Positions 43,762 through 53,384 of a DNA stretch of 64,000 nucleotides are shown piece by piece. This DNA comes from JARRQJ01 sp963761035 (GTDB taxonomy: Bacteria > Pseudomonadota > Gammaproteobacteria > DRLM01). How positions within the stretch are numbered: position 1 is the first letter of the stretch; each line of letters starts with the position of its first letter. The stretch is from positions 2,955,964 to 3,019,963 of the forward strand of contig CAVXFH010000002.1 of NCBI GenBank assembly GCA_963761035.1, read 5' to 3'. Below the pieces are notes generated by a model, which searched no databases, had not been told where the DNA came from, and was given only the letters and a program-made list of their open reading frames with translations. The position numbers were made by a program, and so were the translations under genes.

Positions 43762-44061
43762 ATGCTCTATGTCATCATCGGAGAAGACGGTAAAGACAGT
43801 ATGCCCAAGCGCCTGGCCAATAGGTCAGCTCACCTGGAACGCTTATACAGTTTAAAATCCGCGGGTCGCCTGGTATTGGCGGGCCCGCTTCCGGCCATTG
43901 ACGCCGAGGACCCCGGACCCGCTGGTTTCACCGGCAGCGTGATTGTGGCGGAATTCCATTCTTTAACCGAGGCCGAAACCTGGGCAAACGAGGACCCTTA
44001 TCTGCTTTCCGGAGTTTACATTAAGGTGAGTGTGAAACCCTTCAATAAGGTCTTGCCGTGA
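43762..44061 (+). CDS. YciI family protein
   Basis: The 99-residue ferredoxin-like-fold protein contains LANRSAHLERLYSLKSAGRL, GPLPAIDAEDPGPAGFTGSV and a late EDPYLLSGVYIKVSVKPF. The His-Asp pair of YciI proteins is present. Some members are hydrolases or lyases of small chlorinated compounds, but its role in housekeeping clusters is unknown. It overlaps the next gene (GTGA). Confidence 0.92.
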   Translation: MLYVIIGEDGKDSMPKRLANRSAHLERLYSLKSAGRLVLAGPLPAIDAEDPGPAGFTGSVIVAEFHSLTEAETWANEDPYLLSGVYIKVSVKPFNKVLP

Positions 44062-44369
44062 CCGGCAAAACGGACATTCTGAACCGACTACAGAATCGCC
44101 TTGCCGCCAGCCTGGCGCCGCAACTGCTCGAAGTCAGCGACGATAGCCACCGGCATATCGGCCATGCCGGAGCCCGCGGCGGCGGTCATTTCACGGTACG
44201 AATTGTGTCGCAGGCATTCGTCGATAAACCGCTCCTCGAACGCCACCGCATGATTTATAATTTATTAAACGATATGATGCGCGGCGAAATACATGCTTTG
44301 AGCATTCAGGCCCATTGCCCCGATGAATTCAAAGTCGTTAACCATGACAACATAAGGATCGATCCATGA
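44058..44369 (+). CDS. BolA family protein
   Basis: The 103-residue protein starts at GTG that overlaps the yciI stop. The BolA core DDSHRHIGHAGARGGGHF is followed by the class II KH-like RHRMIYNLLND and HALSIQAHCPDEF. BolA proteins bind iron-sulfur clusters with monothiol glutaredoxins and regulate envelope genes. Three overlaps (yciB-yciI-bolA-ppi) suggest strict co-expression. Confidence 0.92.
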   Translation: MTGKTDILNRLQNRLAASLAPQLLEVSDDSHRHIGHAGARGGGHFTVRIVSQAFVDKPLLERHRMIYNLLNDMMRGEIHALSIQAHCPDEFKVVNHDNIRIDP

Positions 44370-45196
44370 CCGATAATCGCCTAGTTCCGTTCTTCACGAC
44401 GCTTGCCGGCGTTGCCTCGTTATTTTTCAGCCTTTGCACCGTCCAAGCAGCGGACACCAAGCAAACCAATGAAGACAAACCCGTCGCGGTCGTTAACGGC
44501 GCGGTCCTGACCTCGCAGGATCTGAATGCCCTTGCCCGCGCGGTATCGGCTTCACGCGGCAACCACCAATTGCCACGGGAAGAAGCCCTGAATACCTTGA
44601 TCGACCGGGAATTGCTGTTTCAAGACGCCGTGGCCAAGGGTCTTGATAAACGCCCCGATGTCATTCACGAGATCGCCAATCAAAGGCAAGCACTCCTGGC
44701 CAATGTCGACGTTAACGAGGTGTTGCATTCTCAACCGGTCACGGAGCAAGAATTGCATAAAGTCTTTGAAGAGCGCGTGCTGCCCTCGCTGAAGGGCAAC
44801 GAATTTAAGGCACGCCACATTCTGGTGAAGACCGAGGGAGAGGCCAAAGATATCATCTCTCAATTGGATAAGGGAGCGGATTTCAGCGCTTTGGCAAAGA
44901 GCAAATCCATCGACACCGGCTCCGCGGTTAAAGGCGGCGATCTGGGTTGGTTTTCCCCCAAGCAGATGGTGCCGGAGTTCTCGCGGGCCGCTGCCGCACT
45001 CGCAAAAGGCAAGTATACCGAGGTTCCGATAAAGACACAGTTCGGCTGGCATGTCATTCTGTTGGATGACTCCCGCCCTATTACTCCTCCCAAATTCGAC
45101 GATGTAAAAGGTCAACTCGAAGGCTTGGTGGAAAATCAACGCCTGAGCGAATATGTCAGCGCCCTGCGCAAGAAAGCCAAGATAGAAACCAAATAG
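44366..45196 (+). CDS. Secreted parvulin-type peptidyl-prolyl isomerase
   Basis: The 276-residue protein has a signal peptide (cut near VQAADT), an N-terminal SurA-like helical region with VAVVNGAVLTSQDLNALA, and one parvulin domain (about 145-240) with KARHILVKTEGEAKDI and GGDLGWFSPKQMVPEFSRAA. It is a PpiC/SurA-type chaperone for outer-membrane proteins and is the last gene of the yciB operon (ATGA overlap with bolA). A terminator lies 13 bases after its stop. Confidence 0.92.
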   Translation: MTDNRLVPFFTTLAGVASLFFSLCTVQAADTKQTNEDKPVAVVNGAVLTSQDLNALARAVSASRGNHQLPREEALNTLIDRELLFQDAVAKGLDKRPDVIHEIANQRQALLANVDVNEVLHSQPVTEQELHKVFEERVLPSLKGNEFKARHILVKTEGEAKDIISQLDKGADFSALAKSKSIDTGSAVKGGDLGWFSPKQMVPEFSRAAAALAKGKYTEVPIKTQFGWHVILLDDSRPITPPKFDDVKGQLEGLVENQRLSEYVSALRKKAKIETK

Positions 45197-45209
45197 TCCA
45201 TGTTCATCC

Positions 45210-45243
45210 ATCCCCCGCTACTTATGGAGCGGGGGATTTTTTC
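45210..45243 (+). terminator. Intrinsic terminator of the yciB-ppi operon
   Basis: Perfect ten-base stem ATCCCCCGCT/AGCGGGGGAT with an eight-base loop and a TTTTTT tail. It lies between the convergent ppi and ligA genes. Confidence 0.92.
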
Positions 45244-45249
45244 CGCCGC

Positions 45250-47283
45250 TTACATACTCTCGATCATTTCCAGAAACTGCTTCTCGTCCATCATCGTTAC
45301 GTTTAAGCCGCGAGCCTTGTCCAATTTAGAGCCCGCCGCCGCCCCCGCCACCACATAATCGGTCTTGGCCGAAACGCTGCCCGCCACCTTCGCTCCCAAG
45401 CCTTGCAAACGTTCCTTCGCCTCATCGCGAGTCATGGACGTCAACGTGCCGGTCAGCACGAAGGTCTTGCCCGCCAAAGGCGAAACCGCGACGCGGCGTT
45501 CCGCCTTTGGCCGCACTCCCGCCGCTCGCAGCTTTGCGAGCACATCGCGATTGTGCTGCTCGTGAAAAAATGCGGCGACCTGCCGCGCCACCACCGGACC
45601 GATATCAGGTACTTTCTGCAGCGCCTCATCATCGGCGGCAACGATGGCATCCAGTTTACCGAAATGCTGGGCTAGGGCATGAGCCGTGGCCTCACCCACT
45701 TCGCGTATGCCCAGGGCAAATAGAAACCGCGCCAAGGTAGTGTCCTTGCTCCTTTTCAAGGCGGCCAGCAGATTCTCCGCCGACTTGTCGCCCATCCGCT
45801 CTAACCCGGCCACCTGCTCCCGGCGCAATTCATAAAGATCCGCCACGTCACGCACCAAATTCCGTTCCACCAATTGATCCACGAGTTTGGCGCCTAGACC
45901 CTCGATATCCATGGCGCGGCGGGAAGCAAAATGGCGGATCACTTCCTTGCGTTGCGCCGGACAATAGAGGCCGCCGCTGCACCGCGCCGCGGCTTCGCCC
46001 TCAACATGCACTACTTCAGAATGACAAACTGGACACTTCTTGAGAAATTCATACGTCTTGGCATTCGCCGGCCGATGTTCCAAGACCACGCTAACTACCT
46101 CCGGAATGACATCTCCGGCGCGACGAATAATCACGGTATCACCGATCCTTACATCCTTGCGGCTCACTTCAGCTCTGTTGTGCAAAGTCGCATTGGAGAC
46201 CATAACGCCGCCTACCGCTACGGGTTCGAGTCGCGCCACCGGGGTTAAAGCCCCAGTGCGTCCCACCTGTTCGTCGATACCCACTACTTTGGTCATCACC
46301 TCTTCGGCGGGAAATTTATGGGCCACCGCCCACCGCGGCGCGCGGGCGACGAATCCCAGTCTCCGTTGCTGGACGAGACTATCGACCTTGTATACGACAC
46401 CGTCGATTTCATAGCCAAGATCGGCACGTTTTGCCTTCATCTCGCCGAAATAATGCAGGCAACCCTCCACTCCTTTCACGGTTTCCCGCTCTGACGACAC
46501 CCGAAGACCCCATTCTTGCAGCTTATCGAGAATACTACTGTGATGGTCCGGTAGATTGCCGCCTTCGACATGGCCCACACCATAGCAATAAATCTCCAAG
46601 GGCCGGGCGGCGGTAATACGCGAGTCGAGCTGCCGCAGGCTTCCGGCAGCGGCATTTCGGGGATTGGCAAACACCTTATCACCCTGCTCCGCCTGGCGCC
46701 GATTCAATTCCAGAAAACCCTTTTTCGGCATATATACCTCGCCGCGCACCTCAATATGCGGTGGATAGGCCTTGCCCATAAGCCGTAAGGGTACGCTGGG
46801 AATGGTGCGGACATTCTGCGTAATGTCTTCACCGGTGTAGCCGTCGCCGCGGGTGGCGGCGCGCGCCAGAATACCGTATTTATAAAGCAGACTCACCGCC
46901 AAGCCATCCAACTTGGGTTCGGCATCGTACTGCACCTCATCCAGTTCAAGTCCTTCGCGTACCCGGCGATCGAAGGCCTTTACCTCTTCTTCGGAAAAGG
47001 CATTATCCAAAGACAGCATGGGAACAGCGTGTTTGACCTCCCCGAACTCCGCCCGTGGCGACGCCCCTACCCGCTGAGTCGGCGAATCGGCGGCTATCAA
47101 TGCGGGATATTTCCCTTCCAGATCCGCCAATTCACGGAACAGTTTGTCGTATTCGGCATCCGGAATCTCCGGATTATCGAGTACATAATAAAGATAGTTA
47201 TGATAATTGATCTGTTCGCGCAGGACCGCGGTGCGCCGCGTGATTTTCCTGGGAATGGACTTTGCCTGCTGTCCCTTGCTCAT
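45250..47283 (-). CDS. ligA: NAD+-dependent DNA ligase LigA
   Basis: The 677-residue ligase has a Ia domain (NYHNYLYYVLDNPEIPDAEYD in part), adenylation AEPKLDGLAVSLLY (Lys near 115), an OB domain, the zinc cysteines CPVCHSEVVHVEG with CSGGLYCPAQRKE, four HhH motifs and a C-terminal BRCT with FVLTGTLTSMTRDEAKERL. It seals Okazaki fragments. Start MSKGQQAKSI chosen over an in-frame upstream Met. The gene stands alone; zipA, often adjacent, is absent. Confidence 0.97.
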   Translation of the reverse strand: MSKGQQAKSIPRKITRRTAVLREQINYHNYLYYVLDNPEIPDAEYDKLFRELADLEGKYPALIAADSPTQRVGASPRAEFGEVKHAVPMLSLDNAFSEEEVKAFDRRVREGLELDEVQYDAEPKLDGLAVSLLYKYGILARAATRGDGYTGEDITQNVRTIPSVPLRLMGKAYPPHIEVRGEVYMPKKGFLELNRRQAEQGDKVFANPRNAAAGSLRQLDSRITAARPLEIYCYGVGHVEGGNLPDHHSSILDKLQEWGLRVSSERETVKGVEGCLHYFGEMKAKRADLGYEIDGVVYKVDSLVQQRRLGFVARAPRWAVAHKFPAEEVMTKVVGIDEQVGRTGALTPVARLEPVAVGGVMVSNATLHNRAEVSRKDVRIGDTVIIRRAGDVIPEVVSVVLEHRPANAKTYEFLKKCPVCHSEVVHVEGEAAARCSGGLYCPAQRKEVIRHFASRRAMDIEGLGAKLVDQLVERNLVRDVADLYELRREQVAGLERMGDKSAENLLAALKRSKDTTLARFLFALGIREVGEATAHALAQHFGKLDAIVAADDEALQKVPDIGPVVARQVAAFFHEQHNRDVLAKLRAAGVRPKAERRVAVSPLAGKTFVLTGTLTSMTRDEAKERLQGLGAKVAGSVSAKTDYVVAGAAAGSKLDKARGLNVTMMDEKQFLEMIESM

Positions 47284-47343
47284 ACACGATATAATCGTTT
47301 GGGAAGATTTTGATATTAACAACTAATTCAGAGCTGCGCCAAC

Positions 47344-47369
47344 GACCTGGGGTTGAAATCCCCGAGGTC
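47344..47369. repeat. Hairpin between ligA and the DUF924 gene
   Basis: GACCTGGGG pairs with CCCC-AGGTC around a seven-base loop and one bulged G, a nine-pair stem in the divergent intergenic region. It is not followed by a T-run on either strand. Possibly an mRNA leader hairpin; function unknown. Confidence 0.4.
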
Positions 47370-47403
47370 TCCCTCCTTAACAAGACGAGCAATTCAATTC
47401 ATC

Positions 47404-47952
47404 ATGGATACCATGCATTATCAAAATATCATTGACTTCTGGTTTCACGAAATAGCGCCGCGCCAGTGGTTCACCCCGGATACCGGCCTCGATCGGCTGA
47501 TCGAAAGTCGCTTTCAGACTGTCCATGCGGCGGCGGGCAAGGGAGAATTATATGCTTGGCGGGACGCGCCCGCTGGCAGATTGGCGGAAATCATCGTACT
47601 TGATCAATTCTCGCGAAACATCTACCGCGAAACGCCTCGCGCCTTCGCCTTCGATGCGCTGGGCTTGGTTCTGGCTCAAGAGGCGATACGGGCCGCCACC
47701 CACTTTGAATTGGCTCCGCAGCAAAAGGCATTTCTCTATATGCCCTTCATGCACAGCGAATCTCCGCTGATTCATCGCCGCGCGCTGGAACTTTTCAATG
47801 AACCTGGCCTGGAAAAAAACCTGGCGTTCGAGCTTCAGCACAAGGCTATCATCGACCGCTTCGGCCGCTATCCCCACCGCAATGCCATTCTGGGCCGCGC
47901 TTCCAGCGCGGAAGAACTGGCATTTCTCGATCTTCCCGGTTCTTCATTTTAA
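47404..47952 (+). CDS. DUF924 family protein
   Basis: The 182-residue all-helical protein matches DUF924 throughout: NIIDFWFHEIAPRQWF, GRLAEIIVLDQFSRNIYRET, QKAFLYMPFMHSESPLIHRR and FGRYPHRNAILGR. The TPR-like fold is known but no function has been assigned. ATG 47404 is used; a second in-frame ATG at 47413 is possible. No obvious functional neighbour. Confidence 0.88.
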   Translation: MDTMHYQNIIDFWFHEIAPRQWFTPDTGLDRLIESRFQTVHAAAGKGELYAWRDAPAGRLAEIIVLDQFSRNIYRETPRAFAFDALGLVLAQEAIRAATHFELAPQQKAFLYMPFMHSESPLIHRRALELFNEPGLEKNLAFELQHKAIIDRFGRYPHRNAILGRASSAEELAFLDLPGSSF

Positions 47953-48009
47953 GCGCCGAATAAGTTATAAATGCGAATCGGGAATTATCACCGGCGCCTA
48001 GATGCCATA

Positions 48010-48519
48010 ATGCTTGATCTCAATCATTTCGTCCTCGGCGAAACTATTCAGCCTATCAGCCTAAACGGCAGCGAGGAGCAGCGCGACGCCGTCGTCGCCA
48101 TGATGACGCAGGCGCGCCGCAGCGTGGACATCTTCAGCCGCGATCTCGACAAGAAAATTTATGACAGTCTGATTTTCCTCGACACCTTGCAAAACCTGGT
48201 TGTTGCCCATCGCGGTAAAATCCGCATTTTGGTGAAGGACTCCGGCAAGGCGGTGAAATATGGTCATCGCCTGATTTCCCTGAGTCAGCGTCTGACCAGT
48301 TTTATTGAGATCCGCAAAGTGGCTGAGGATTTTAAGGAGTATAATGAAGCTTTCTTTGTTGCGGATAATACGGGCTTAGTGCATCGCCGCCATGACGACC
48401 GCTTCGAAGGGATCGCCCGTTTCAATGCCGCTAAAGCAGCCAGTGAGCTGCTGGCATTCTTCAACGAGGTATGGAGAAACAGTGCGCCCGATCTCGATCT
48501 GCAGCGGATATATCTCTAG
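48010..48519 (+). CDS. DUF7931-like PLD-fold-related protein
   Basis: The 169-residue protein has EEQRDAVVAMMTQARRSVDI, FSRDLDKKIYDSLIFLD, KIRILVKDSGKAVKYGHRLI and RHDDRFEGIARF. This pattern belongs to a family of small proteins related to phospholipase D-like folds but lacking HKD motifs. Function is unknown. Its 3' end overlaps the next gene by 38 bases, so the two are likely translated together. Confidence 0.75.
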   Translation: MLDLNHFVLGETIQPISLNGSEEQRDAVVAMMTQARRSVDIFSRDLDKKIYDSLIFLDTLQNLVVAHRGKIRILVKDSGKAVKYGHRLISLSQRLTSFIEIRKVAEDFKEYNEAFFVADNTGLVHRRHDDRFEGIARFNAAKAASELLAFFNEVWRNSAPDLDLQRIYL

Positions 48520-49324
48520 GACCGACCTTGCCGCGTGGCTGCTGGCATTGGCCTTCGCCTTCGTCTTTACGCCAGCCGTCCAGGCGGACGAGCCGGTAGT
48601 GGAAGTCATCCCCCTGCAGCATCGTTCCGCGGTGGAAATGCTGCCCTTGCTTCAACCTTTCATCGCCAAGAATGGCATCATCAAGGCAGCCGCTGACAAG
48701 TTGATCATACGCACCAGCCCCGGCAACTTGACCGAACTGCGCACCCTGATTGCGCAACTTGATCGGCCGGTGCGACGCCTGCTGATCACTGTGAAGCAGT
48801 TATCGGGCGATACGGCGCGGGACAGCGGCGCGGCTTTAGCGGACCGGATAGGCGAGGACCCGCAAGCCGGCGCACGCGTCTGGCAAACGGATAAACGCGA
48901 CGACGCCGATCGCGTGCAACAAGTTCAGGTGATGGAAGGCGCTCAAGCCTTCATCGACGTGGGCCGGCGCATTCCCATTGCGGATTTTGCGCTGGAGCAA
49001 GGCCGCACCGGGACGCGCGTCGAACAGCAGACCCGCTATATCGGCGCGACCACCGGCTTTTACGCAATCCCGCGCGTCAACGGCGATACGGTTACCATCG
49101 AGATCAATCCCTACCAAACCACCGCCGAGAGCTCGGCTACTCCGCCTACCTTTACCACACAGTCGCTGCACACCACGGTCACCGGAAAATTGGGGGAATG
49201 GCTCGAAATCGGCGCCAGCACGGCACATGCCGATGAAAGGGATAGCGGCGCGCTTGTATACTCAACTTCCCAGCGCGGCGAACACGATCGGCGGATACTG
49301 CTGCGGGTGACGGCGATGCCGTAA
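48482..49324 (+). CDS. Periplasmic protein with secretin N-terminal domain
   Basis: This 280-residue protein starts at GTG, seven bases after GGAG and inside the preceding gene. A signal peptide ends near TPAVQADEP. Residues about 38-105 resemble the N1-type secretin domain (VEVIPLQHRSAVEMLPLLQP and RTLIAQLDRPVRRLLITVKQ), but the secretin beta-barrel is missing. The rest (about 150-280) is beta-rich with TVTIEINPYQT. It may be a free N-domain protein of the envelope; it is not part of a type II or IV pilus cluster here. Confidence 0.75.
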   Translation: MRPISICSGYISRTDLAAWLLALAFAFVFTPAVQADEPVVEVIPLQHRSAVEMLPLLQPFIAKNGIIKAAADKLIIRTSPGNLTELRTLIAQLDRPVRRLLITVKQLSGDTARDSGAALADRIGEDPQAGARVWQTDKRDDADRVQQVQVMEGAQAFIDVGRRIPIADFALEQGRTGTRVEQQTRYIGATTGFYAIPRVNGDTVTIEINPYQTTAESSATPPTFTTQSLHTTVTGKLGEWLEIGASTAHADERDSGALVYSTSQRGEHDRRILLRVTAMP

Positions 49325-49379
49325 AGTTCTATGACCGCGGGAACCCAAAAAAGGTATCCGTTGCTGGGGATACAAAAAA

Positions 49380-51170
49380 TCAGCGTCCCCGCATAAAGAG
49401 TTTATCCAATTCATCCATACTCAACTGTACCCATGTCGGACGGCCGTGATTGCACTGCCCGCTGCGTTCGGTGTGTTCCATATCACGCAGTAGGGCGTTC
49501 ATCTCCGCCACGCTAAGTCTGCGCTGGGCGCGTACCGCGCCATGACAGGCCACGGTTGCCAGGATTTCATTGATATGCTCGCGGATGCGGACACTGGTAC
49601 CGTAGGTATTGAGGTCGGCCAACACGTCGCGCACCAGTTGCGCAGCATCGACATCGCGCAGAAGGGATGGCACTTGACGGATTGCCATGCTCCCGGGACC
49701 GATACGGCTTAACTCAAATCCCAGTTCACTAAACAGCGCGGTATGCGCCTCGACGAGATTCGCCTCCTGTGGAGTGGCCGTGAAAGTTAAAGGAATCAAC
49801 AAGGGCTGCGAAACGATTCTGCCTTCGGAATGCGACTGTTTGAGGTGTTCATAAACGATGCGTTCGTGGGCGGCATGCATATCCACCACTATTAACCCCT
49901 TGTTGTTTTCGGCAAGGATATAGACGCCGTGCAGCTGCGCTACGGCATAACCGAGGGGATGATCGCCCATGTCTTGCCGGATTTCGCTGTCTTGCATCGG
50001 CGGCGCGGGATGCAACGCGGCATAGGCGGCGATTTGTTCGCGAACCTGTAAGGGGATGACGGACTGCGTTGCCGGACGCGCTGCAAAAGCGGTGGTGCGA
50101 TAGCTCGAGGTACCAGGCATTTCTCGAGATGTAAGGTCTTCATTCACATTTGCCGCTACCGCTCCTCCAGGACGTACTTGACCCAAGGCATCGTGTAAAC
50201 CACGATATAAGAAGTCGTGCACACTGCGGCCCTCGCGGAAACGCACCTCGTGTTTAGTCGGATGGACGTTCACGTCCACCTCTTCAGGCGGCAACTCCAG
50301 ATAGAGGACGAAAGCGGGATGGCGCCCGTGATAGAGCACGTCCTGGTAAGCCTGGCGAATGGCGTGCGCCACCGACTTATCGCGCACCATGCGGCCGTTG
50401 ACGTAAAAATATTGCAAATCCGCTTGGCCGCGGGAGAAAGCCGGCAAACTGATCCAACCCCATATACGCAGATTGCCGGCCTGAAAATCCACCATAACGG
50501 CATTATTCGTGAAATTCTCGCCGCACAAAATAGTCACCCTGCGCGCCCGCTCCTGCTCCGTCGTTGCCGTCGGCAAACTGTGGATCACATGGCCGCCGTG
50601 GCGCAGATGCAGACCTACATCAAAGCGGCTAAGCGCGAGGCGTTTCACCACTTCTTCAAGATGATTGAATTCGGTGCGTTCAGTACGTAGAAATTTGCGC
50701 CGCGCCGGCGTATTAAAAAACAGATCTCGCACTTCCGCGGTAGTCCCTACGGGATGGGCGACGGGTATCGGTTCATTGTTATCCTCATTACTTATTTGCC
50801 AAGCGCTCTCGGCATCCGGTGTGCGCGACGCCAAACTCAAACGCGATACGGAGCTGATGCTGGGCAGGGCCTCGCCGCGAAAGCCCAGACTCCGGACGCT
50901 AATTAAATCCTCAAAACTTCGAATCTTGCTGGTGGCGTGGCGATTCAAGGCGGTAGCGAGATCGTCGCGATGAATACCCTGACCGTCATCCCTGATCCGG
51001 ATTAGGCGTACTCCGCCCTCCTCAACGTCCAGGTCGATGCGTCGCGCCCCGGCATCCAAGCTGTTTTCAAGTAACTCCTTGACCACCGACGAAGGCCGTT
51101 CCACAACCTCTCCCGCGGCGATCTGATTCGCAAGCTGCATGGGTAACAAAATAATACGTGCGTTGGACAT
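49380..51170 (-). CDS. mutL: DNA mismatch repair protein MutL
   Basis: The 596-residue GHKL ATPase has the N-terminal IAAGEVVERPSSVVKELLEN, GQGIHRDDL and GFRGEALPSISSVSRL motifs, a linker (about 335-400) and a C-terminal dimerisation domain with ACHGAVRAQRRLS and CNHGRPTW. It lacks the DQHA(X)2E(X)4E endonuclease motif, as in E. coli MutL; the segment here reads DMHAAHERIVYE, a degenerate version. A -10-like TATAAT lies just upstream on the minus strand. It is separated from amiC by 694 bases and from miaA by 45 kb, unlike the usual cluster. Confidence 0.96.
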   Translation of the reverse strand: MSNARIILLPMQLANQIAAGEVVERPSSVVKELLENSLDAGARRIDLDVEEGGVRLIRIRDDGQGIHRDDLATALNRHATSKIRSFEDLISVRSLGFRGEALPSISSVSRLSLASRTPDAESAWQISNEDNNEPIPVAHPVGTTAEVRDLFFNTPARRKFLRTERTEFNHLEEVVKRLALSRFDVGLHLRHGGHVIHSLPTATTEQERARRVTILCGENFTNNAVMVDFQAGNLRIWGWISLPAFSRGQADLQYFYVNGRMVRDKSVAHAIRQAYQDVLYHGRHPAFVLYLELPPEEVDVNVHPTKHEVRFREGRSVHDFLYRGLHDALGQVRPGGAVAANVNEDLTSREMPGTSSYRTTAFAARPATQSVIPLQVREQIAAYAALHPAPPMQDSEIRQDMGDHPLGYAVAQLHGVYILAENNKGLIVVDMHAAHERIVYEHLKQSHSEGRIVSQPLLIPLTFTATPQEANLVEAHTALFSELGFELSRIGPGSMAIRQVPSLLRDVDAAQLVRDVLADLNTYGTSVRIREHINEILATVACHGAVRAQRRLSVAEMNALLRDMEHTERSGQCNHGRPTWVQLSMDELDKLFMRGR

Positions 51171-51864
51171 TCCGGTTCCAGATAAATCAATCTTCGCGAC
51201 ATTATATAAAAGATGATTGCGGAAAAAGTTAATGGGCTGACCGCGTCAAGGATAGGCAGGAGCCGGCGATCATGAGCGGCCAAGCCGCTACCTCCATAAA
51301 TAGCATCATATTAACGATATATATTATTAATAATGCTTATTATTATATATTTCGCCCAAGCCGGCGTCACTCTAATGATGGCCTGCTGCCACCAGTAGAC
51401 CAGCATTATCAGCACGCCTAGCAGCCTGAGACACCTGCCCCAAGGTATCGTTAATACAGCATGGGTATATTGCAGCTAACGCTGTACGCCCTCCGGCAAC
51501 TCAGCGGCTTGAACCAGCGAATCTCCAAAGAAGATATTGATATTAATGCGCGCCTCGGCGTTGACTGCCCATCTATTGCGTCAAGGGTGAATTCCAAATT
51601 GCGCGCCAATGGTAATTGGCTCACCGGTATTACGCCATATACAATCGCGATAAAGCAATGATGCGCTAATGGCTATGCAGCTGCTTGGTATTCTCCGTGC
51701 TCACTGCCAATTGTTGGTTAAACATGGCAAAAGCCTTCATCTGCTGTTAAGAGACGGGAAAACAAACGGGGGGATTCAGGAGGCGGAGATTATCGCTATA
51801 ACGCAGCCGCCCATCCTCGGCTTCAAAAAGAGAGGGACATTTATTACCACTCGAGAACAACAAA
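51171..51864. other. 694-base gene-free interval between amiC and mutL
   Basis: No credible gene is seen. Two short open frames (about 66 and 70 codons, plus strand) have no recognisable motif. The stretch 51310-51352 is A+T-only or nearly so, with an imperfect 14-15-base inverted repeat (ATATATTATTAATAA to TTATTATTATATAT). The plus strand at 51835-51849 reads GGGACATTTATTACC, a type of sequence often seen at the edges of REP-type transposase genes. This may be a relic of an excised element, but no protein remnant supports that. Confidence 0.5.
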
Positions 51865-53229
51865 TTATGTGCCGTCGCTGATCGGGATGCGCAACACGTT
51901 TCCGATGAAAAGACGGTCGCTGGTGAGATTGTTGGATACGCGCAAAGTATCAATGCTTACGCCATATTTGTCGGCAATACCGGAAAGCGTTTCACCCTTA
52001 ACGATAATATGCCGTCGCATAGAATTGGCCAGTGCGACCTTGGTGCCCGGCGGGGCGTTTTCTCGGAAGTAATCCCGTACGCCATCCACGATGGCCTCGG
52101 CCAAACGTTTCTGATAGGAAGCCGATTGCAATTTACGTTCTTCCTTAGGGTTGGAAATAAAGGCGGTTTCAACCAGCATTGAGGGAATATCCGGGGCCTT
52201 GAGCACCACGAAGCCGGCTTCCTCAATCTGGTGACGATGCAGTCTACCCACGCTGCCTAATTTCTGCAGTACCTTGCCGCCGGCCTTGGCACTGGCCTCA
52301 ATAGTGGCGGTTTGCGAAAGATCGAGAAGCACCGATTTCAATACATCATCCTTATCGTCCAAACTGATACCACCCACCAAGTCAGCGGCGTTCTCCTTTT
52401 CCGCAAGCCAACGCGCCGCCTCGCTGCTGGCACCGCGATCCGACAGTATGTACACCGAGGAACCCCGCGCAGAGGGATCGTTAATCGCATCGGCATGAAT
52501 GGAGATCAGTAGGTCAGCCTTGAATTCCCGCGCTTTGGCGACCCGGGCGCGCAGCGGCACGAAGTAATCACCGTCACGAATCATCACGGGCTTAATGCCG
52601 GGCTCGGCGCTGAGTTGCCTTTGCAATTGGCGGGCGATAGCCAGCGTTACATCTTTTTCTTTAACGCCGTCCGGACCATGGGCACCGGGATCAACTCCGC
52701 CATGGCCGGCGTCAATGGCAACGACGATATCGCGGAGTTTGACCTCGGGCGCGGCCTTGCTCACCGACGGGGCCTTTGCAACGAGAGGCGCCGCCACTTG
52801 CGGCACCGGTGACGCCGGTGAGACGGCGACGGGGGCAACAGCGGGAGTGTTCGCCTGCCTCAGGTCGACAACCAAGCGGTATCCCTGTGTAGCGGACGGT
52901 TGCAATACAAAACTGTTTAGCGCCGCCTTGGCATCGAGGTCCAATACGACACGCAGATCATGGCCGTTACGTATACCACTGCGCATTGCCCGCACCGGAC
53001 TGCCGCTGAGATCGGTGGGAAGCGGCGCGGTCAAACGCGCGTCACTGAGATCGATCACCACCCGATCTGGGTTGGCGAGTCTAAACACTTTATAGGTAGG
53101 GGAGCTGGAAAGATCCAATATCAAGCGACTCATATCCGCTGCAGGAGAGAAATGCACCTCCTCGACCTTGGTCGCCGCCCATCCTTGCGCCGATATCAGC
53201 ACCAATAAAAGAGCTATCGCTTTTTTCAC
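51865..53229 (-). CDS. N-acetylmuramoyl-L-alanine amidase, AmiB/AmiC type with LysM
   Basis: The 454-residue secreted amidase starts at GTG after AAGGA (an ATG 13 codons upstream would delay the signal peptide). A signal sequence ends near SAQGWA. An AMIN domain (about 15-120) and a Pro/Ala linker lead to the Amidase_3 domain with VAIDAGHGGVDPGA, LLISIHADAIND and MLVETAFISNPKEE. A C-terminal LysM (HIIVKGETLSGIADKYGV) ends the protein, as in AmiB. It splits septal murein under EnvC-type control and lies in the tsaE-ami order. Confidence 0.94.
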   Translation of the reverse strand: MKKAIALLLVLISAQGWAATKVEEVHFSPAADMSRLILDLSSSPTYKVFRLANPDRVVIDLSDARLTAPLPTDLSGSPVRAMRSGIRNGHDLRVVLDLDAKAALNSFVLQPSATQGYRLVVDLRQANTPAVAPVAVSPASPVPQVAAPLVAKAPSVSKAAPEVKLRDIVVAIDAGHGGVDPGAHGPDGVKEKDVTLAIARQLQRQLSAEPGIKPVMIRDGDYFVPLRARVAKAREFKADLLISIHADAINDPSARGSSVYILSDRGASSEAARWLAEKENAADLVGGISLDDKDDVLKSVLLDLSQTATIEASAKAGGKVLQKLGSVGRLHRHQIEEAGFVVLKAPDIPSMLVETAFISNPKEERKLQSASYQKRLAEAIVDGVRDYFRENAPPGTKVALANSMRRHIIVKGETLSGIADKYGVSIDTLRVSNNLTSDRLFIGNVLRIPISDGT

Positions 53230-53384
53230 CGTTGCATCCTTGTCCCCGCTCTGTGCAAACATATACATGAGCTCAATAAATTCCGCAAGTATTTTTAATT
53301 GAATCTGGCGGTTACAAATTTATATTACCCAAATCGTGGAAGATGGGGCGATATCCCTCTCCCACAATGAGATATCGGTCCGGA

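Noticed and set aside
51461..51661. 66-codon frame in the amiC-mutL gap
   Set aside because: No recognisable motif or good ribosome site; may be chance or a relic.
53349..53377. CGATATC/GATATCG inverted repeat between tsaE and amiC as a terminator
   Set aside because: Short, AT-containing stem with no T-run on either strand.
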